A DNA stretch of 64,000 nucleotides, from positions 558,001-622,000 of the forward strand of contig SRSI01000074.1 in NCBI GenBank assembly GCA_005656395.1. Reading direction: 5' to 3'. The notes beneath the pieces are model-generated. The model searched no databases and was not told the DNA's origin. It worked only from the letters and a program-made list of their open reading frames with translations. This document shows, one piece after another, positions 1 through 10,971 of the stretch (the stretch's first letter is position 1; each line of letters opens with the position of its first letter). This DNA is from Strongyloides papillosus (taxonomy: Eukaryota > Nematoda > Chromadorea > Rhabditida > Strongyloididae). The position numbers and the translations under genes are program-made.

Positions 1-368
1 GTCTTCTTGGAACCAGCTCTAGCGACTTGAGGAGGTTTCATCACGAATTTCTTCTTATCACCTGTTACCAACTCCGGATTTTTCTCACGCATTATACCAA
101 AGACAAGGTCTAGCAATTCATCGTAACTATAGTCTGGCCATGGATTTTTGGCATCAATAAGATTTGATCTCCCAATCCCTGGAGATATACCATCTTCACT
201 TGTTGATACTTCTTCCACAGCTGAGGCTTCTACTGGAACCTTTTTTTTAGATTTTTTCTTACCTAAAACAAGCTCAGTATCACCATCGGCATTATCACCA
301 TCATCCAACACAACCGGCTTCTTCTTCTTTTTTTTCTCCAACTTCAATGTAAGATCTTCGTCAGCCAT
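1..368 (-). CDS. iftb-1: eIF2 beta subunit, N-terminal part (runs off the left edge)
   Basis: Translation initiation factor 2 beta, part of the eIF2 heterotrimer that brings initiator Met-tRNA to the 40S ribosome. About 122 codons are present from the ATG at 368; the rest lies outside the window. The start (MADEDLTLKLEKKKKKK) is followed by lysine blocks (KKKKKK and KKKSKKK), the poly-lysine boxes that in this family contact eIF5 and eIF2B-epsilon. From about residue 80 the conserved stretch YSYDELLDLVFGIMREKNPE and then KFVMKPPQVAR matches the family core closely. The C-terminal zinc finger is not in view. No intron is seen in this part. Identity is secure; the gene symbol is that of the C. 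elegans orthologue. Confidence 0.93.
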   Translation of the reverse strand, partial: MADEDLTLKLEKKKKKKPVVLDDGDNADGDTELVLGKKKSKKKVPVEASAVEEVSTSEDGISPGIGRSNLIDAKNPWPDYSYDELLDLVFGIMREKNPELVTGDKKKFVMKPPQVARAGSKK

Positions 369-1710
369 TATTTCACTAAAAATGAAATTATAGATGTAAT
401 AATAAATTTGTGAATAAAACAAAAATATAATTCTATATAAATTATAGGAAAATTGCTTTTCTTTTAAATATTAAAATGTGAAATTTAAAAGTTATGTATT
501 AATGATAAACTCCGCAACAAAAACGTCTTTCCAATTTGAAATATTTTACTATGTAATATATGTAAGTTCTTAAAGCGAAATTTTAAAATTAAATATGTGC
601 ACTGTCTTCAAAATGTAGAGGGGATTTGTAAAAGTACAAAACCATAATTTTTAATGGGTTTGAGAAAAAAAATATTTTTCTTGTGTATATAAAAAGTGTT
701 TTTTTAGGATATTTATTAAATAAACATTGGCATATGTCAATTTCATGTGTTTATAAAATAAGTACCTTACCTCTGAGCTAAAGTTAGCTAGGATTTTTGA
801 ACAAATTTGTAGAAAATAAATGTAGCTTTTTTTATTTATGCTGTATAGATATATTATGGACGAAAAAAAAATTAGCAGAGCACTAGTAGAAGATTTTGCA
901 AAATAAATCATAGTTATTGCACATAAATAAAACATCAAACTTCCTCTTTAATAGTGTTCTTAAAGGCAATTTTTAAAGCTTCGTTTCAAACGCTTGTATT
1001 CTATCATTTATTCTAATGTATCAATGTTTTTTTGTAATTTTATTCCAGTACAAATTTTAATAAAAACATATTTGGTTGTGTTTTACTTAAAGCGTTTACA
1101 TTAAAAGGTTTTTAAATGAGTTATATTTATGAATATGAATTTCTATCGTTGTATAAATTTCCGTTATAATTAGGTTTTCTTATCGGTTGTTTATATATTT
1201 ATGTAAAAAACATATTCGATAATTATAGGGGTGAACAATTTATTTTTTGAGAAAAATAAATTACGCCAAAGCAGTCTAAAAATTCCATACATTAAATTAA
1301 GACTATTCATATTTTAAAATATCGTTTTTTTTAATTGACGATAATTAAACTACTCTAACAAAAACAATCTTCATATTTTTATCTGAAATAGTAGGTATTT
1401 TATAAGCATTGTTATTCATTCGATATATATAATATAAGCAGTGGGTGGATAGTGCATTGTATTTGAAATAGAGATTTTAATCTTCACAAGTATTAGAAAT
1501 CTAATAACGAATTATTATTTTATGAAATATCAGTACATTTTACGTTGCTATTTTAAGATTTTATTTCTATGTAAATATGTTGTAAACTTATTTTAAAAAT
1601 AGTTAGTTAATTGATAATAAGGCTGGTTTTAAATAATTTTTCTAATAATGAGAATTAGAATTGTAATTTCATAAGTTAACTTAGTAAAACATTAATTTTA
1701 TAAATTTAAA
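369..1710. other. Intergenic, no gene seen
   Basis: AT-rich DNA between the eIF2-beta start and the 3' end of the next minus-strand gene. The one longer open frame (651-938, minus) is low-complexity translation of AT-rich sequence with no splice or family support. The first few hundred bases left of 700 should hold the eIF2-beta promoter. Confidence 0.6.
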
Positions 1711-2072
1711 TTATATTTTGTCATCAGAAACCTTATCCATTAGTACTTGAATAGATTTTTCTAATTCTCCCATCTTTTTAGCCATGCCGTCAATTTTATC
1801 CTCAAATGCTTGAGCCAATTCCATTTGTTTCTTATTAGCCATCGTAATAATTGTTTCTATCTAAAAAAAAATAAATAAAATCATATATCTAATTACTATA
1901 AGAAAGGCATAAAAAGAGTTGATTTAGTAATAGAACATACATTTTTGAGTAATTCAGCTGTCTCTGCAACAGCTCCATCTTTCATTTGTGAAAGCTTATT
2001 CAAATTATCTAAATGCTCACTGTCTGGTACCTGTGGAGTGGTAGAAATAGGAGATTCCTCAATATTAGACAT
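1711..2072 (-). CDS. Small coiled-coil protein, 93 aa, two exons
   Basis: Exon 1 is 1941-2072 (44 codons) and exon 2 is 1711-1860, joined across an 80-nt intron with donor GTATGT and acceptor TTTTTAG, phase 0. The ATG at 2072 (MSNIEESPIS) is chosen because upstream in-frame sequence has no other ATG. The first 30 residues are polar and probably disordered. From LNKLSQMKDG to the end the sequence is a continuous heptad-like helix rich in Glu, Lys, Met and Leu, ending FEDKIDGMAKKMGELEKSIQ. The size and the ID-M-x3-LEKxI pattern recall heat-shock factor binding protein 1, but the match is loose and a BLOC/BORC-type subunit is equally possible. It is divergent from the arginyl-tRNA synthetase gene, with about 240 bp of shared promoter space. 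Confidence 0.72.
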
Positions 2073-2309
2073 ATTATCAGCCAAGAAAAAACTATAAGAC
2101 AGTCACTGGAGAAACTAACGAGTAGTATATACTCTACCAAATAAATAAGGATTTTTCGTTTCAAGATTTGGCGGTATATTTTACCTTTTCTTTAAAATTC
2201 TAAGTTATAAGTTAAACATTCCACTACAACGTACTATGCCATCTATTAATAATTTATTAAATATTGATTTGTTTTAATATATTTAATTAGTAATTTTTAG
2301 AAACAAAAA

Positions 2310-3865
2310 ATGTATAAGATATTGGATAAAGTTATTAAAACACCTAATATAATTTCAAATGTCCTATCTAAAGAGATAGTAAAAAAATCTAAGTACGTAA
2401 TTGATTATTCCTCTCCTAATGTAGCTAAAATGTTTCATATAGGAAATTTGAGATCTACCTTGTTAGGAGATTTCATTAAAAACATCTATTCTTCAGCAGG
2501 TCATACGGTGATAGGTATTAACTACCTCGGAGATTGGGGCACACAGTTTGGCATATTACTGCTTCCTTTTTTGGAAAATCCAGAAATCATGAAAGAATTC
2601 AATAGCTACAATGATATGGATAAAATGAGATATATTACAAGCTTATATATAGATTATAATAAAAAATGTGAGGAGAATATTGAGATGAAAAATAAAGCCA
2701 AAGAGATATTTAAAAATTTAGAAAATTTTTATGGAGGAAAAAATACTACATGCGATGGTGACATTAAACACCAGTTAGAGATTATGAATTCAATTAGACT
2801 TTCAAGTATTAATTATTTGGAAAATTTTTATATGAAATTTAATATTACTTTTGATATGTGGTCCGGTGAATCTGATACTATTAAAGATGCTTTAAAAATT
2901 GTAGAGAGACTTATTGAAGATAAAAAGACTGAAACAACTAGAGATGGTCTAACTATTTTAAGGTATCCTAATTCTAATTCATTTGCATCAATTGCCAAAA
3001 GCGATGGAGGTTCTTTGTACCTTTCTAGGGATGTTGCTGCAATTTTAAATAGGGATGAATTATATCAAGCTGATAATTATATTTACGTTGTTGATCGTTC
3101 GCAAATATCTCATTTTGAAGCTATAAAATTAGCTCTTGAGAAATTAGGAAGGAAAGATTTATCAGATAAAGTTTTACATATTGCTTTTGGGAGAGTTAAA
3201 GGACTTTCTACAAGGCATGGAAGAACAGCATTTGTCGATGATATTGTTTCAAAGGGTATAAGTTTATCAGAAGAGTATATTAGGAATTCTCCAACAATTA
3301 AACTTGATAATGACGATGAAATAAAAGATATTAGTGAAAGATTAGCTATATCAACAATTAAAATTAACGAGTATCAAAGAAAAAAAACTTCTGAATATGA
3401 GTTTTCATTTATAGATGCATTCAAAATTAAGAGAAAAAATTCTTTAATGTTCCAGGTAAGTTTTTTTTGCGAACTTCTTTTATTATTTTTTTAAAGTCAA
3501 AGTATAGTAGATTATGCTCACTAATAAAAAATAACGAAGAATATTTACATATATTAAATGATGCATCGTTTAAATTTAATTTAGACACACCGAACGAATA
3601 TAAAAATGATGTAGAGAAGTTAATTCATCAGATAGGCAAACTAAATCAGGTGTTACTTGAAGCACACAATACATTAGAACCATCTGTTGTTGTTGTGTAT
3701 TTATCAGAACTATGTTCAATCCTTGGTCCTGTTATTCGAAATATTCGCATTTCTCAACAAGGAAATGACATTGGAGCTTCACGTCTCCTTTTATTCCTAT
3801 CATCAAAGTATATTATTGAGTCACTTTTAACACTGCTTGGCATTAAACCAATTGAAAAAATGTAA
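2310..3865 (+). CDS. rars-2: Arginyl-tRNA synthetase, mitochondrial type
   Basis: Charges mitochondrial tRNA-Arg with arginine. Two exons, 2310-3455 and 3497-3865, flank a 41-nt intron (donor GTAAGT, acceptor TTAAAG) and give 504 aa in phase. Class I features: SSPNVAKMFHIGN at about 34-46 carries the HIGH-type motif (H43-I-G-N46); INYLGDWGTQFG follows; FGRVKGLSTRHG holds the KMSKS-equivalent region of ArgRS, which lacks a true KMSKS. The C-terminal alpha-helical anticodon-binding domain is split by the intron (FQ|SKYSRLCSL) and ends LLGIKPIEKM, very like human RARS2 (LLGITPVCRM). The cytosolic-type N-terminal Add-1 domain is absent. A predictable import peptide is not obvious in the first 20 residues. 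Family identity is near certain. Confidence 0.93.
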
Positions 3866-4268
3866 TTTTCTAACTAGGATTTTTTTTAAAAAAATGTATT
3901 TATTATAAAGTACTATATTCCATCATACTACATTTTTTTTATAAAATAATATATTTACCTATATCATTGATTTTGCTTAACTAGTCCAATAAACTATATC
4001 TCTAAAATAATCTAACAAACGTTAACATATTTTTTATACTTTAAACGCATATAAAATTTGGGGGAAGAAAGATTTTTCCAAGTTTTTCTATTCATATTTT
4101 GACAATTACTATTTTACTTTCTCTTTCATATACATATTTATTATTTTTTAAAAGACCTATTGCGAAATATTTTTTGTCTCGTTCTAGTAGGACGTAATTT
4201 GTTAACTATTATTAGTGTTTTGAAATTAAATACCTTGTTGTTTATACCTCTTTATAATAATTTTAGGT
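3866..4268. other. Spacer between rars-2 and first ABC transporter
   Basis: No gene seen. It contains the rars-2 3' UTR and ends in AATAATTTTAG immediately before GT-ATG, a good trans-splice acceptor for the transporter mRNA. Confidence 0.55.
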
Positions 4269-6698
4269 ATGAAAAGTAAACTAGCGGTTTTTTTGATATT
4301 TGGATTTATATTACAAGACTTTATCAACGTGATTCTTAACTTTGGTTTTTATGATAAAGAAGATGGTTTTAAATTTAATATAACTACATTAAGAAATAAC
4401 TTATTATTAATCAATGGCTACCATTGGATGTCTTCACCCTTTGACTTTATCATCTTTGCAATAATGAGATGTTGTTTGCTGGTGTATGGATTTGTTTTTT
4501 ACACACGTAACATTGTACTCAATCACGGCATATTTATTTATTCTTTAAATTTTATTTCATTTTCTTATTCTTTAATTAAATTTGAAGCTTTTGCCGATGA
4601 TAGTGTCAAACTCCATTATACACTTGGTCCATATTTTAATGTCATATGGAATTTTATTGCTTGGATTTTTGTTACCTTTGCCTGGGTATTATTTTTACAC
4701 AGAAGAGAGCTTCCATCATTTATTGAAGAAATTGTTAAAAAGGTGGATAAAGCTTTCGGTCGAGATGAGGGTGATAATGAAAGACTTTTGGAAAATCCTG
4801 AAACTGAACATGAGAACAATGATGATGAAGTAAAATTAAAGAGACTCTCAACATATGAAACTGCTTGGAGATTAGTAGTATATTGTAATAAGTTTAAATT
4901 TTGGTTTACCATTGGATTTATGTTTTTAACTGTCTATTCTGTTGCTAGAATATTTATACCATATTTCACAGGAACATTAATTGCTGATATTGTAAATAAA
5001 AAAGGAACAGAAGCTGTTGTTAAATCAATACTTTTAACAGCACTCTTTTCTGTTGTAGCATCCATCTTTGGTGGTATGCGCGGTGGATGTTTTGATTGGT
5101 CCACTGCTTTGATACAAAAACAAGTTAGGGACGATCTTTTTAGATCTCTTGTTCAACAAGAAATTTCCTTTTTTGATGATGCACAAACTGGAGAAATTGC
5201 ATCAAGATTAACTTCAGATTGTGAAGTTATGTCATCAGTTATCTCAACGAATTTTAATGTATTTTTAAGAAGTTTAGTTATGATGATTGGTTCATTTATT
5301 TTTATGTTTGCTATGTCATGGAGATTAGCTTTAGTAACATTTATCTTAATACCATTAATAGGTTTTGTAACAAAAGTTTATGGTTCATATTATGACAAAT
5401 TGGCTGAGGAATGCCAAAATACAATAGCTGAGGGAAATAAGAAAGCAGAAGAAGTTTTAAGTACCATGAGAACAGTAAGATCATTTGCCTGTGAAACAAA
5501 AGAAAGTGATACATTTGAGTCACATCTTTTCAATACACTTATTGTTCTTAAGAAAAGAGCATGGGGTTATTTCGGTTATACAGTTATAACAGAAATGTGT
5601 GAAAATATTATTTTAATTGGTATTCTAACATTTGGAGGTTATTTATGTTTAACTAATAGTATGACAACAGACGATTTAATTAAATTCTTACTTTATCAAA
5701 TGCAATTAGGTGAGAATTTTTACAATCTTGGTTGGGTTTTCACTAATATGATGCAAGCTGTAGGATCAAGCAGAAAAGTATTTGATTACATCTTAAGAGA
5801 TCCTAAAATAAAAAATGATGGAATTCTAAAACCATTGGTTAAAGGTGACATAAAAATTAATAATGTACAATTTAGTTATAAAAGTAGACCTAATCAAATA
5901 ATTTTACAAGATTTTTCTCTTCATATTAAAGCTGGTGAGACAATTGCATTAGTTGGATCATCAGGTAATGGTAAAACAACAATTGTATCTTTGTTACAAA
6001 GATTTTATCTTCCTGATAAAGGTGAAATATTATTAGATGATATTAATATTAATTCAATTTCTCATCAATATTATCATAATAAGATTGCTCTCGTTGCACA
6101 GGAACCAATTTTATACTCTGGTACAATAAGAGAGAATATTTTATATGGATATAGCAATGGTACAGAAGAAGAGATGATTGAAGCTGCTAAATTGGCTAAT
6201 TGTCATGATTTTATTATACAGATGAATGATGGGTACAATACAACGTGTGGTGAAAAGGGTATCAAAATGAGTGGTGGACAAAAACAGAGAATTGCCATTG
6301 CAAGAGCAATTGTTAGAAAACCAGTTGTTTTAATTCTTGATGAAGCAACTTCTGCTTTAGATGCTGAAAGTGAACATAAAATACAAGAAGCATTAGAAAA
6401 GTGTTCTAAAAATATGACAATAATAAAAGTGGCTCATAGATTAAATTCAGTTGAAAGTGCTGATAGAATATGCGTCGTTGATAAGGGAGTAATTATACAG
6501 GAAGGTAATCATCAACAACTAATGGAAAATAAAGATGGTATGTATTATAATCTTGTACAAAAACAATTATTATCACAAAATACAAGAGATTCTAGTATGG
6601 AAGATGACAAACAGTTACCACAAGTAGTACCAAAACCACAATCATTTAATGAAGGATCACCTTCGATGCCATCACCTTGGTTATCAAAATCTCCATGA
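4269..6698 (+). CDS. HAF-4/HAF-9-type half ABC transporter (ABCB9/TAPL family), copy 1
   Basis: Single-exon gene, 809 aa. Four hydrophobic N-terminal segments (residues 1-150, a TAPL-like TMD0) are followed by a charged linker, a six-helix ABC membrane domain (about 215-500) and one nucleotide-binding domain. Walker A is GSSGNGKTT at 563-571, Q-loop VAQEP, signature MSGGQ at 667, Walker B VLILDEATSALD with the catalytic Glu near 692, and H-loop KVAHR. All ATPase motifs are intact. In C. elegans HAF-4 and HAF-9 form a heterodimer on intestinal lysosome-related gut granules; here the paralogue lies immediately downstream on the same strand. A trans-splice acceptor sits 2 nt before the ATG. I cannot tell which of the two paralogues is haf-4 and which is haf-9. 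Confidence 0.9.
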   Translation: MKSKLAVFLIFGFILQDFINVILNFGFYDKEDGFKFNITTLRNNLLLINGYHWMSSPFDFIIFAIMRCCLLVYGFVFYTRNIVLNHGIFIYSLNFISFSYSLIKFEAFADDSVKLHYTLGPYFNVIWNFIAWIFVTFAWVLFLHRRELPSFIEEIVKKVDKAFGRDEGDNERLLENPETEHENNDDEVKLKRLSTYETAWRLVVYCNKFKFWFTIGFMFLTVYSVARIFIPYFTGTLIADIVNKKGTEAVVKSILLTALFSVVASIFGGMRGGCFDWSTALIQKQVRDDLFRSLVQQEISFFDDAQTGEIASRLTSDCEVMSSVISTNFNVFLRSLVMMIGSFIFMFAMSWRLALVTFILIPLIGFVTKVYGSYYDKLAEECQNTIAEGNKKAEEVLSTMRTVRSFACETKESDTFESHLFNTLIVLKKRAWGYFGYTVITEMCENIILIGILTFGGYLCLTNSMTTDDLIKFLLYQMQLGENFYNLGWVFTNMMQAVGSSRKVFDYILRDPKIKNDGILKPLVKGDIKINNVQFSYKSRPNQIILQDFSLHIKAGETIALVGSSGNGKTTIVSLLQRFYLPDKGEILLDDININSISHQYYHNKIALVAQEPILYSGTIRENILYGYSNGTEEEMIEAAKLANCHDFIIQMNDGYNTTCGEKGIKMSGGQKQRIAIARAIVRKPVVLILDEATSALDAESEHKIQEALEKCSKNMTIIKVAHRLNSVESADRICVVDKGVIIQEGNHQQLMENKDGMYYNLVQKQLLSQNTRDSSMEDDKQLPQVVPKPQSFNEGSPSMPSPWLSKSP

Positions 6699-6990
6699 AA
6701 AAGAAATAAATACACACATGCTCATATATATTTGTAAAGAAATTATTAAATAATTTTTATACATTAATGTAGTACTTTTCTCCTATCAAATTTATTTTAA
6801 TCTAAAACAATTATCATATTCTTATCTTTTTTTTAAACAAAGTTTTATCAAATAGATTTCTCTCTTTTTAACATTAATTATTATCATATACACTTTTATA
6901 TAGTAGTTAAACAAATTTTATTTTATTGAAAAAGTTTTTGATAAATTTTTAACAAGTATTTGTAGGTTTTTATTTTAACCAATTTTTATA

Positions 6991-9408
6991 ATGAACAGGA
7001 GCGTTTCAATAAGGAAATTAATTGTTCTTTCAATTTTATACTCACTTTTCGATATTTCTATTAATATTCTTGGTTTATCATGGCATAGTAACACTCTTGG
7101 TCTTGATACTTTTGTTAAAAATTTCAATGAACCTTTTAGTTTTTTGACTTCTATCATTGATGTAGCAGTACTGGGAATTTTAAGAGTTGCCATTATAAAT
7201 ATTGGTATATGTTTATTAATATTCTTCAATGATATACAATATCAAATGGATAAGTTAAGACATGGACTATTTTGTCTTGTTATACTACTATGTTCATACT
7301 CTCCAACAAAAGTACTCTTTTTAGCAGAAAAAAAAGAAATATTTTTTATTGGAGATTATATTTGTATTTTTGGAAACTTTGTTAATTCTGTAATTTGTTA
7401 CCTTATTTGGAAAAAATATTACTGTTGTGATGTTAATAATGGAGAAATCAATTATAATGACTATGATTCTTTATCTGACGATAGTTCAATTGAAGGAAGA
7501 GAAGATAAACAAACACTACATATAGTTTATAGATTGATGCAATTTGTTAAAAGAGAATGGATTTGGCATGTTTCTGGATTCTTTTGGTTATTTGTTTATT
7601 CATTAACAAGAATATTTGTACCTTATTATACTGGTAATGTTATTGCTGCTCTTGTTCCAGGACAAGGATATGCTGCTTTAATAGAAGCTGTAAAGTTAAT
7701 GTCAGCATTAGCTATTGGAAGTGCTATTGCTGCTGGTTTTCGTGGTGGATCTTTTGAGTATGGTGGTGCACGTGTCGCTAGAATAATTAGAAATGATCTA
7801 TTTACTTCATTGGTACATCAAGAAGTTGCCTTTTATGATGTCCATAAGACAGGTGAAATTATTTCTAGACTTGCTGCTGATACACAAACAATGGCTGATA
7901 CTGTACCATTAAATCTTAATGTTTTTCTACGTAATACAGTAATGTGTATAGGATCTATGCTTTTTATGATGAGTCTTTCATGGAAACTTTCCCTTATTAC
8001 ATTTATTGTTGTTCCTATTATATTTGTTGTAACAAAAATATTCGGATCATATTATGATGAATTATCAGAGGAGACACAAGATGCTATTGCTAGTTCTAAT
8101 GATACAGCCGAAGAGGTTATATCAACAATGCGCACGGTACGATCATTCGCATGTGAAGATTTTGAGACTCAAAGATACTTTGATAAGCTTACATATACTC
8201 TTCAAATTACATGGAAAAAAGCTATAGCTTATCTTATCTTTATATGGGCTTCTGAAATCTTCCAAACTGTTATTGTTGTAGCTGTACTTTGGTATGGTGG
8301 ACATCTCGTTTTAACAAATAGATTAAAAGGTGATCTTCTCGTATCATTCCTTCTTTATCAAGTACAACTTGCTGATAATCTCAGACAAATTGGAGAAGTT
8401 TTAGCTGCCTTATTACAGAGTGTTGGTGCTTCTAGAAAAGTTTTCCAATATATTGAAAGAAAACCACACATTGATATGAATGGTAAATATAAACCACAAG
8501 AATTTGAAGGAAAAATTGAATTTAAAAATGTCCGCTTTAACTATCCTTCTAGACCAGATTTACCAATTCTTCACGATGTTTCATTTACAGTTGAACCTGG
8601 TGAGACTGTAGCACTTGTTGGACCATCTGGTAGTGGTAAATCTTCCTGTATTGGATTGATAGAACATTTTTATGAACCATTAAGTGGTAAAATTTTGATT
8701 GACAATATACCAATAGAAGAGTATGAGCATCATTACATTCATAGAAAAATTGCTTTAGTTGGTCAAGAACCAGTACTTTTCCATAATTCTATTAGTGAAA
8801 ATATATCTTATGGTTTAGATTATTGTCCAGAAGCTGATATTATTGATTCAGCTCAGAAAGCTAATGCCCATAATTTTATTGTACAAACTAGAGATCATTA
8901 CAAAACCAATGTTGGAGAACGTGGTGGAAATATGAGTGGTGGTCAAAAACAAAGAATTGCTATTGCAAGAGCTTTAGTTAGATCACCAGCAATTCTACTA
9001 CTTGATGAAGCAACATCAGCTCTAGATACAGAATCAGAAGCATTAGTACAAGAAGCATTGTCGAAAAATATGAAACATAAAACTGTTCTTCTTATTGCTC
9101 ATCGCCTATCAACTGTTGAGACAGCAGATAAAATTATTGTTATAGACAAGGGACGTGTAGCAGAAATGGGAAATCATCAAGAATTAATGTCTAAAGAAGA
9201 TGGTATATATAGACAATTAGTACAAAGACAAATGATAGGACAATCTTTAGAATCCCCAGCTAAAAAAGGTACAAAAACTAGTAGAGGTGATGACAGTAAC
9301 ATTTCTAATTATTTGTTAAGAGATAATTCAATGGCTATAGGTTCCAGAGGTATGGCTAATAGTTTATTGGCTACAAGTTTTTCAAATTCAAGTGTTTACT
9401 CTAAATAA
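6991..9408 (+). CDS. HAF-4/HAF-9-type half ABC transporter (ABCB9/TAPL family), copy 2
   Basis: Intronless, 805 aa, 292 bp downstream of copy 1 in the same orientation. The architecture is the same: N-terminal hydrophobic TMD0 (about 1-150), acidic linker (DYDSLSDDSS), ABC transmembrane domain (about 185-470) and one nucleotide-binding domain. Walker A GPSGSGKSS at 544, Q-loop VGQEP, signature MSGGQ at 648, Walker B ILLLDEATSALD with Asp 672 and H-loop IAHR are all present. The two proteins are clearly paralogous but diverged throughout, so the duplication is old, which fits two obligate heterodimer partners rather than a recent tandem copy. The spacing would permit an SL-resolved operon; the DNA alone cannot show it. 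Confidence 0.9.
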   Translation: MNRSVSIRKLIVLSILYSLFDISINILGLSWHSNTLGLDTFVKNFNEPFSFLTSIIDVAVLGILRVAIINIGICLLIFFNDIQYQMDKLRHGLFCLVILLCSYSPTKVLFLAEKKEIFFIGDYICIFGNFVNSVICYLIWKKYYCCDVNNGEINYNDYDSLSDDSSIEGREDKQTLHIVYRLMQFVKREWIWHVSGFFWLFVYSLTRIFVPYYTGNVIAALVPGQGYAALIEAVKLMSALAIGSAIAAGFRGGSFEYGGARVARIIRNDLFTSLVHQEVAFYDVHKTGEIISRLAADTQTMADTVPLNLNVFLRNTVMCIGSMLFMMSLSWKLSLITFIVVPIIFVVTKIFGSYYDELSEETQDAIASSNDTAEEVISTMRTVRSFACEDFETQRYFDKLTYTLQITWKKAIAYLIFIWASEIFQTVIVVAVLWYGGHLVLTNRLKGDLLVSFLLYQVQLADNLRQIGEVLAALLQSVGASRKVFQYIERKPHIDMNGKYKPQEFEGKIEFKNVRFNYPSRPDLPILHDVSFTVEPGETVALVGPSGSGKSSCIGLIEHFYEPLSGKILIDNIPIEEYEHHYIHRKIALVGQEPVLFHNSISENISYGLDYCPEADIIDSAQKANAHNFIVQTRDHYKTNVGERGGNMSGGQKQRIAIARALVRSPAILLLDEATSALDTESEALVQEALSKNMKHKTVLLIAHRLSTVETADKIIVIDKGRVAEMGNHQELMSKEDGIYRQLVQRQMIGQSLESPAKKGTKTSRGDDSNISNYLLRDNSMAIGSRGMANSLLATSFSNSSVYSK

Positions 9409-10971
9409 TAATTGCTTTGATATTATACATATGTATGAAACTTAGGGCATATATAATAAAATATTCTTAAACAAATTTAGACTATTGACGGTAATTTAAT
9501 TTCAGTTAAAAAAATTATAGTACTTAGTTATGTTAATTCATTTACTTTTATTTATTAATATATCATTAAACGTTATAAAATTTTATTTAATATTATTTTT
9601 TAAATATATAAATAAAAAGAAAAATATTTAACGAAGTATATTTAAAAATGTATTAATGAGGATGATCTTTCATTTTGTTTACCACATTCATGAAATCATT
9701 CAATAATAGATATAATGAGAAAAATTTATTTGTAATGTCTGATTTTAATATCAAATATAAATTTCTACCTTACAGTGTACATCTTTTATTTATAAATTAT
9801 AACCAAATTATATGTATGCTTAACGATAAGTTTTGTTATTATAGTTCAGAAGTTAAATACTTAAAATTATGTCAAATATTTTATATAATACAAATTACAT
9901 TAATAAACATTTATATTTTGCAAGAAAATTTAACCTTTAGTAGATTGATTATTTTCATGTTTAAGTTTTAAAAAATAAAAACATAGATGAAGTTTTAAAC
10001 AAGTATAAGGTATGATTTTCGGAAATCAAAAATGAATTTAATTAAGCTTAAAAGGCAACAATTTTTGTACTATCTTTGATAAAAAATATTTGTATTAAAA
10101 TGGAAATATGATGCAAAATTACTGTTTGTCTAAGCTTTGATCATCTGACGTTTTGTCTTGATGAAATTTATTACTTATCATTTGAAAGTACATATATTTA
10201 TTTTTTTAATATTGCAAAGTTTTTTAAACATTCAAAAAAAAATAGTACAAACTATAGAAATCACTTTTGATTATCAAAGATCAAATCTATTAATTGTTGA
10301 ATTGTATAAGGGAAAAGAAATTTAAAATATTTTCTAACGAAATAATTATATGATTACTCATATGAATTTGATTATAATATTTTATTAGAGAATTTTTGAC
10401 ATGAGTGAAATATTAGTAATTTTTAGGTACTAAAATAATAGGAAAAAATATGGATATAAAATTCATACATTTAAATTCTAAACTTCTACAATATAAAAAT
10501 ATTTCTCAATTACCATAAGAACAAGTGTAAAAAATAAGAACCGAATAAGAGTTTAAAAAAAAATCAACTTAAGATACTTCTTGATTTCACGTTTCTTCAT
10601 GATTTTTTGTATATAATTTAATTATAATAATTAAATATCTTACAATTATTATTTATCAAGTTAAAATGAATTTTAATAAAACAATGACAAAGAATATCTT
10701 TTACCTTTTAATGTGTACTATTCTCAGTTCACTTTACTTAATTATATTCAATAAAACAATTTATCTTAAAAAATGTTTATTAACAGATTATGTTTCTTTT
10801 TTTTTTATTATATAAAAAATATTTATGCAAATTTTGGAAATTTATGTATTTATATTGTATTAAATGATTTTTTTAAATATATATAAATTGGTTTCACTAT
10901 ATTTTTCTCAATTCCATTCATAATAATTTTATTGTATTTTTAGATATCTAAAATAATAAAATTATTAAAAG
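9409..10971. other. Intergenic, no gene seen
   Basis: About 1.56 kb of AT-rich DNA. One 98-codon open frame (9675-9971, plus) is low-complexity Ile/Phe/Tyr/Asn without splice or family support and is not called. A possible trans-splice acceptor (GTATTTTTAG) lies about 28 nt before the next ATG. Confidence 0.55.

Noticed and set aside
148..393. Plus-strand frame with Ser/Phe-rich protein at the left edge
   Set aside because: Antisense shadow of the eIF2-beta coding sequence; the poly-Phe is the reverse of its poly-Lys blocks.
651..938. 95-codon minus-strand open frame
   Set aside because: Composition typical of AT-rich non-coding DNA; no family resemblance.
9675..9971. 98-codon open frame between the ABC transporter and the pseudo-helicase
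   Set aside because: Low-complexity Ile/Phe/Tyr/Asn translation of AT-rich DNA, no splice sites, no motif, no signal peptide.
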